Below, in pieces: positions 63,416 through 64,000 of a stretch of DNA of 64,000 nucleotides. Numbering within the stretch: position 1 is the first letter of the stretch; the number at the start of each line of letters is the position of its first letter. Source of the DNA: Cyanobacteria bacterium REEB459 (lineage in GTDB: Bacteria; Cyanobacteriota; Cyanobacteriia; Phormidesmidales; Phormidesmidaceae); the NCBI GenBank assembly GCA_018970085.1, contig JAGWXD010000007.1, positions 1-64,000 on the forward strand, in the 5' to 3' direction. The notes under the pieces are model-generated. The model was not told where the DNA came from. It saw nothing but the letters and a program-made list of their open reading frames with translations, and did no database searches. The position numbers were made by a program, and so were the translations under genes.

Positions 63416-63838
63416 CTAGCTCTGTAACCATCCCGGTAATCGGAACCACCGGCACCATGCATTATATAGTCGATCTCGCAGGCGCGGATGGAATTGGCTG
63501 GCAGATAGCCTCTCTAAGTTATCGGCTACTTGACGACCCAAGGGGGTCAACCTGAAACCGTCGGTTAACCCCTGGCCGTCTACTTCTCGCCTCAAGAGGC
63601 CAACCGCAATCAACCACAGAAGTTCTGCTTCGGCCCTCAATTCCGAGAGCGATCGCCGGGTATACCCCCGCCTGACTCCCTCCTGGTCACAGATCTGGCG
63701 TAATAGCACATGTCCCGATCGCATCGCCAGCAGCACCTCTAACCGTAGAGGAGAACAGCGAAAAGCCCGTTCTGCTCGCTGTAAAGACTGGGGAAAATAG
63801 TAGCTGGTGATCGAGGCAGAGGAGGTTACTCGGGTCAT
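63416..63838 (-). CDS. Npun_F0494-family protein, unknown function
   Basis: A 140-residue protein starting MTRVTSSASITSYYFPQSL, with a central RGYTRRSLSELRAEAELLWL and the strongly patterned VGLLRREVDGQGLTDGFRL, followed by TPLGRQV. The layout resembles a winged helix-turn-helix, and the segment LLRREVDGQGLTD fits a wing. I recall the family as cyanobacteria-specific and named after Npun_F0494. I chose the start at 63838; the frame is open to 63934. It lies upstream of cobQ on the same strand, with a 134-base gap. Confidence 0.65.
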   Translation of the reverse strand: MTRVTSSASITSYYFPQSLQRAERAFRCSPLRLEVLLAMRSGHVLLRQICDQEGVRRGYTRRSLSELRAEAELLWLIAVGLLRREVDGQGLTDGFRLTPLGRQVADNLERLSASQFHPRLRDRLYNAWCRWFRLPGWLQS

Positions 63839-64000
63839 AGCATCGGACCGGCATAGCAAAACGATATGGTTACTATTGTAGGGTGGGGTCCTTCGGCCTA
63901 TCAAGGTTAAACCCATCAAGTTCAAGTGATCCACAAGTGATCCAATAGCTGGTACCAGGGTCTACAGGCAAGCCCGTCGGTGGTCTTGAGAATGCCGCTC
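63839..64000. other. Window end, with tandem CAAGTGATCC repeat
   Basis: A non-coding stretch before the Npun_F0494-family gene. CAAGTGATCC is repeated at 63923-63932 and 63934-63943. The last 60 bases may belong to a feature outside the window and cannot be judged. Confidence 0.5.

Overview
ORGANISM. The window is chromosomal DNA from a cyanobacterium. The evidence is an NDH-1 subunit 2 gene (ndhB), a ferredoxin-dependent sulfite reductase, a CRR7-type protein, an apocarotenoid oxygenase, several cyanobacteria-only families, and many copies of the HIP1 octamer GCGATCGC (for example 6829-6836). The DNA is GC-rich and the genes are closely packed. There is no nif or heterocyst gene here. The species cannot be named from this window. 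LAYOUT. 1-585 is the broken end of an IS1-type transposase. 0.8-12.3 kb holds housekeeping and photosynthesis genes: crr7, sir, topA, ndhB, a degenerate GAF/histidine-kinase-like protein, pyrD, rph and a CobO-like protein without a P-loop. 12.3-18.3 kb runs mostly on the minus strand: an SdhC-like cytochrome b, a subtilisin-like protease, an apocarotenoid oxygenase and an FBT-type transporter, plus a 43-residue membrane ORF on the plus strand. 18.5-25.7 kb holds a family 5 substrate-binding lipoprotein, a CAP-domain protein, ppx/gppA, a HIT protein, murF and a TauE/SafE permease. 25.7-26.8 kb is a gene-poor scar with an IS1-type zinc-finger remnant. 26.8-35 kb holds a cyanobacterial protein of unknown function, an ABC-F ATPase, gpmI, recN and an ABC1/UbiB-type kinase. 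35-39.3 kb is one minus-strand expression cluster: rplS, tRNA-Trp, secE, nusG, rplK, rplA, an attenuator-like leader, rplJ and rplL. 39.4-47.3 kb holds glgX, thiE (ThiD2 fusion), thiS, a DUF1517 protein, a DUF218 membrane protein and an ABC exporter. MOST INTERESTING PART. 47.5-60 kb is an accessory metabolism island. It starts with an IS481-type transposase scar, followed by egtD and an OvoA-like sulfoxide synthase, which together predict ergothioneine synthesis. Facing them on the minus strand is a three-gene operon. Two of its proteins together have the full domain order of the 1-alkene-forming olefin synthase (FAAL-ACP, then KS-AT-KR-ACP-sulfotransferase-thioesterase). The third is a DUF6208-like protein of unknown function whose start codon lies inside the end of the polyketide synthase gene. 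60-64 kb holds a 60-residue membrane protein, an orphan ABC-2 type ATPase, cobQ and an Npun_F0494-family protein. HOW THE GENES FIT TOGETHER. The olefin operon would load a fatty acid as acyl-AMP, extend it by one malonyl unit, reduce and sulfate the 3-hydroxyl, then release a terminal alkene by decarboxylation and loss of sulfate. Its overlapping genes imply coupled translation. EgtD and the sulfoxide synthase would turn histidine into hercynine and its cysteine sulfoxide adduct. The ribosomal cluster has its own leader control. All functions are inferred from sequence motifs and family knowledge; no database search was run.
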